Part shown: one piece after another, positions 5,117-6,472 of the stretch
Position numbering within the stretch: position 1 is the stretch's first letter
How the letters are laid out: every line of letters starts with the position of its first letter
Origin: Deltaproteobacteria bacterium
GTDB taxonomy: Bacteria > Desulfobacterota > Desulfobaccia > Desulfobaccales > Desulfobaccaceae
DNA: 6,472 nt
Assembly: GCA_016874895.1 (NCBI GenBank)
Contig: VGSX01000211.1
Span: 1-6,472, forward strand
Direction: 5' to 3'
Translations under genes and position numbers: made by a program
Notes under the pieces: model-generated
What the model saw: only the letters and a program-made list of their open reading frames with translations
Databases searched by the model: none
Told to the model about the DNA's origin: nothing

Positions 5117-6262
5117 TTATTTCCCCGTATCTTCAAAGAGGGGGAGAAATTCACTATAGCCTTCTTTGACCAGATCGTCTTTGGGAATAAAACGCAGGGC
5201 GGCGGAGTTGATGCAATAGCGCAGCCCCGTAGGGCGGGGGCCATCCGGGAAAACATGCCCCAGATGGGAATCCGCGTGTTTGCTCCTCACCTCGGTGCGC
5301 TCCATAAAGAGCTTGCGGTCTTTTTTTTCCGTGATATTTTGCGGCGCCAGGGGTTTGGTAAAACTGGGCCAGCCGGTGCCCGAGTCGAATTTATCCCTGG
5401 AGCTGAACAGCGGTTCCCCGGAGACTACGTCAACGTAAATGCCCTCCCGGTGGTTGTTCCAGTATTCGTTCTGAAAAGGAGGCTCGGTTCCCTCCTCCTG
5501 GGTGACCTGATACTGCCGGGGAGTCAGGGTGGCTTTCAACTGCACCGGATCGGGTTTGGTATAGACCCGGGTCTGCCCCGGGGCGGCGGGGGCAGCAGTA
5601 GCCGTCCGGGGTTCCGAACCCCAGATTTTAACCAGAAATTGATCCCGCCCGGAATGCTGGCGGTAAGATTGATACCTCAGGGGGCAGGTTTTGAAATACT
5701 GCTGATGATAATCCTCCGCGGCATAAAAAGTCTGGGCCGGGAGGATCTCCACAACAATAGGCCTGGTAAAACGCCCGGACGCCGCCAGGGCCGCCTTGGA
5801 GGACTCGGCCAGGTTTTTCTGCTGGGCATCATGATAAAATATGGCCGGACGGTACTGGGGCCCCCGATCCACAAATTGCCCCCCGCCGTCGGTGGGGTCC
5901 ACGCTGCGCCAGAAAATGTCCAATAGCTGGCTGTAGGAAATTTTTTCGGGATCAAAGCGTATCTGCACTGCCTCCAGATGGCCGGTCCGGCCGGCGCAGA
6001 CCTCTTCATAGGTGGGATTTTCTTTCCGGCCGCCGGTATAACCGGAGACTACCTCCACCACCCCGTCAATTTTGGCAAAATCGGCCTCGGTGCACCAGAA
6101 ACAGCCCCCGGCAAAGCTGGCCAGGTTGTAATGAGTCGGGTTTTCCATGTTAATATTTCTCCGTTCACTGGCATTAATATCAGCGTGGGCGGGCAGCCAG
6201 CCCAGGAGCAGCACTCCCAGAAGTACTGCCCAACCTCGCCATATTATCAGAACCTTGCTCAT
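5117..6262 (-). CDS. msrAB: Exported peptide-methionine sulfoxide reductase MsrA-MsrB fusion
   Basis: Bifunctional enzyme reducing both S- and R-methionine sulfoxide, repairing oxidised proteins. The 381-residue product starts with a signal peptide (basic start, hydrophobic core 11-23, likely cleavage after A27 in AHA), so it should act in the periplasm or outside the membrane. The MsrA domain (about 45-210) has GGCFWCTE with C54 as nucleophile and C57 as a likely resolving partner; C89 and C193 are extra. An Ala/Pro-rich linker (216-238) leads to MsrB (about 242-376), with TGWPSF (296-301), SHLGHVFPDGP (332-342) and the catalytic C350 in RYCINSAALRFIP. The zinc-binding CxxC pairs of many MsrB are absent, and the usual resolving Cys of SGCGWPSF is T296. 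Unlike Neisseria PilB there is no thioredoxin-like domain, so electrons must come from another protein. AGGA is 7 nt before the ATG; a second start at 6148 is possible. Confidence 0.96.
   Translation of the reverse strand: MSKVLIIWRGWAVLLGVLLLGWLPAHADINASERRNINMENPTHYNLASFAGGCFWCTEADFAKIDGVVEVVSGYTGGRKENPTYEEVCAGRTGHLEAVQIRFDPEKISYSQLLDIFWRSVDPTDGGGQFVDRGPQYRPAIFYHDAQQKNLAESSKAALAASGRFTRPIVVEILPAQTFYAAEDYHQQYFKTCPLRYQSYRQHSGRDQFLVKIWGSEPRTATAAPAAPGQTRVYTKPDPVQLKATLTPRQYQVTQEEGTEPPFQNEYWNNHREGIYVDVVSGEPLFSSRDKFDSGTGWPSFTKPLAPQNITEKKDRKLFMERTEVRSKHADSHLGHVFPDGPRPTGLRYCINSAALRFIPKDDLVKEGYSEFLPLFEDTGK
6149..6162 (-). promoter_or_regulatory. Possible internal ribosome site and second start in msrAB
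   Basis: GGAG (6159-6162) lies 10 nt before an in-frame ATG at 6146-6148, codon 39 of the long form. Initiation here would give a 343-residue protein beginning MENPTHYNLASFAGG, without the signal peptide but with both catalytic domains intact. The site falls in the short segment between the signal peptide and the MsrA fold. Confidence 0.35.
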
Positions 6263-6408
6263 TTTCTCTTCCTAAAAAAAGGAGTTATTATTAACTAATT
6301 ATTCTTTTTTAAAATTTTTCAAGGAAGCCAGGTCCGCTAAGTTTCTTTTTTTTCCCTCCGGTGTCGTGGTATATTTCTCCCAGCGCTGTTTCTTTTCGAA
6401 AAATTTTT
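6263..6408 (-). other. A+T-rich leader upstream of msrAB
   Basis: This stretch ahead of the msrAB start is rich in A and T runs. The start-proximal end carries the ribosome site AGGA (6270-6273). A -35-like TTGAAA occurs at 6317-6322, but no good -10 follows at 16-18 nt, so I cannot place a promoter with confidence. A 12-bp A/T palindrome (GAAAAATTTTTC) lies at 6398-6409. No gene is visible here. Confidence 0.4.
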
Positions 6409-6440
6409 CTGTAGGGGCGGTTCGCGAACCGCCCCTACAG
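6409..6440. repeat. Perfect 32-bp palindrome (dispersed GTAGGGGCG-type repeat)
   Basis: Bases 6409-6424 and 6425-6440 are exact reverse complements, so the whole element is a perfect palindrome beginning CTGTAGGGGCGGTTCG. Palindromes built on GTAGGGGCG...CGCCCCTAC are known as dispersed intergenic repeats in many bacterial genomes. A 16-bp stem without T run on either side argues against a plain terminator. Only one copy is in this window, so its dispersal in this genome is inferred. Confidence 0.75.
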
Positions 6441-6472
6441 GCAACACCTCCATTGGCATACAGAATAAACAA

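Noticed and set aside
5255..5926. Open frame of 223 codons on the plus strand opposite msrAB
   Set aside because: It is fully antisense to both catalytic domains of MsrAB, has no recognisable domain and is Gly/Pro/Arg-rich as expected for a shadow frame.
6296..6322. Possible promoter for msrAB starting with TTGAAA
   Set aside because: No acceptable -10 hexamer follows at 16-18 nt; the nearby TAATTA is at 15 nt and matches poorly. The region is too A+T-rich for such a match to mean much.
6337..6459. Minus-strand frame of 40 codons beginning MPMEVLPVGAVREPP
   Set aside because: Part of it is simply the palindrome read as codons; the rest is Arg/Lys-rich with no family resemblance and no clear ribosome site. 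A tail of an upstream gene cannot be excluded because the frame is open to the window edge.

Overview
The window carries part of a respiratory complex I operon and one methionine sulfoxide reductase gene. All recognisable genes are on the minus strand, so transcription runs from high to low coordinates. The complex I genes follow the order nuoA-nuoB-nuoC-nuoD-nuoH-nuoI-nuoJ-nuoK, and nuoK is cut by the left edge. They are tightly packed: nuoA/nuoB overlap by 28 nt, nuoB/nuoC and nuoC/nuoD are 1 nt apart, nuoI/nuoJ share ATGA, and the largest internal gap is 73 nt between nuoD and nuoH.

The main structural point is what is missing. In many bacteria nuoE, nuoF and nuoG (the NADH-oxidising module) lie between nuoD and nuoH; here there is only a short spacer with a small hairpin. 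The operon therefore looks like the NADH-module-less type of complex I known from cyanobacteria, archaea and several anaerobic bacterial lineages. The subunits present would build the quinone-reducing arm (NuoB, C, D, I, with the N2, N6a and N6b clusters) and the first part of the proton-pumping membrane arm (NuoA, H, J, K). nuoL, nuoM and nuoN presumably follow beyond base 1. The electron donor cannot be read from this window.

Right of the operon is a perfect TTGACA -35 box, a 17-nt spacer containing a run of eight G, and an extended -10 (TGC TATATC). It is placed to start the nuo transcript just ahead of nuoA. Further right, at 5117-6262, is a secreted MsrA-MsrB fusion that repairs oxidised methionine outside the cytoplasm. 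It ends in a clear intrinsic terminator at 5065-5102, so it is a separate transcription unit. The last 210 bases hold its A+T-rich leader and a perfect 32-bp palindrome of a kind dispersed in many bacterial genomes.

Organism: the gene order without nuoEFG, moderate G+C with A/T-rich spacers, and the GCFWC-type MsrA fused to MsrB suggest an anaerobic or microaerophilic Gram-negative, perhaps Desulfobacterota (former Deltaproteobacteria). This is an inference from general family knowledge, not a database match. No tRNA, rRNA, CRISPR array, transposase or prophage gene is visible. I found no clearly new multi-gene system; the most unusual signals are the G-tract promoter, the reductase lacking its usual MsrB resolving cysteine, and its second possible start codon.
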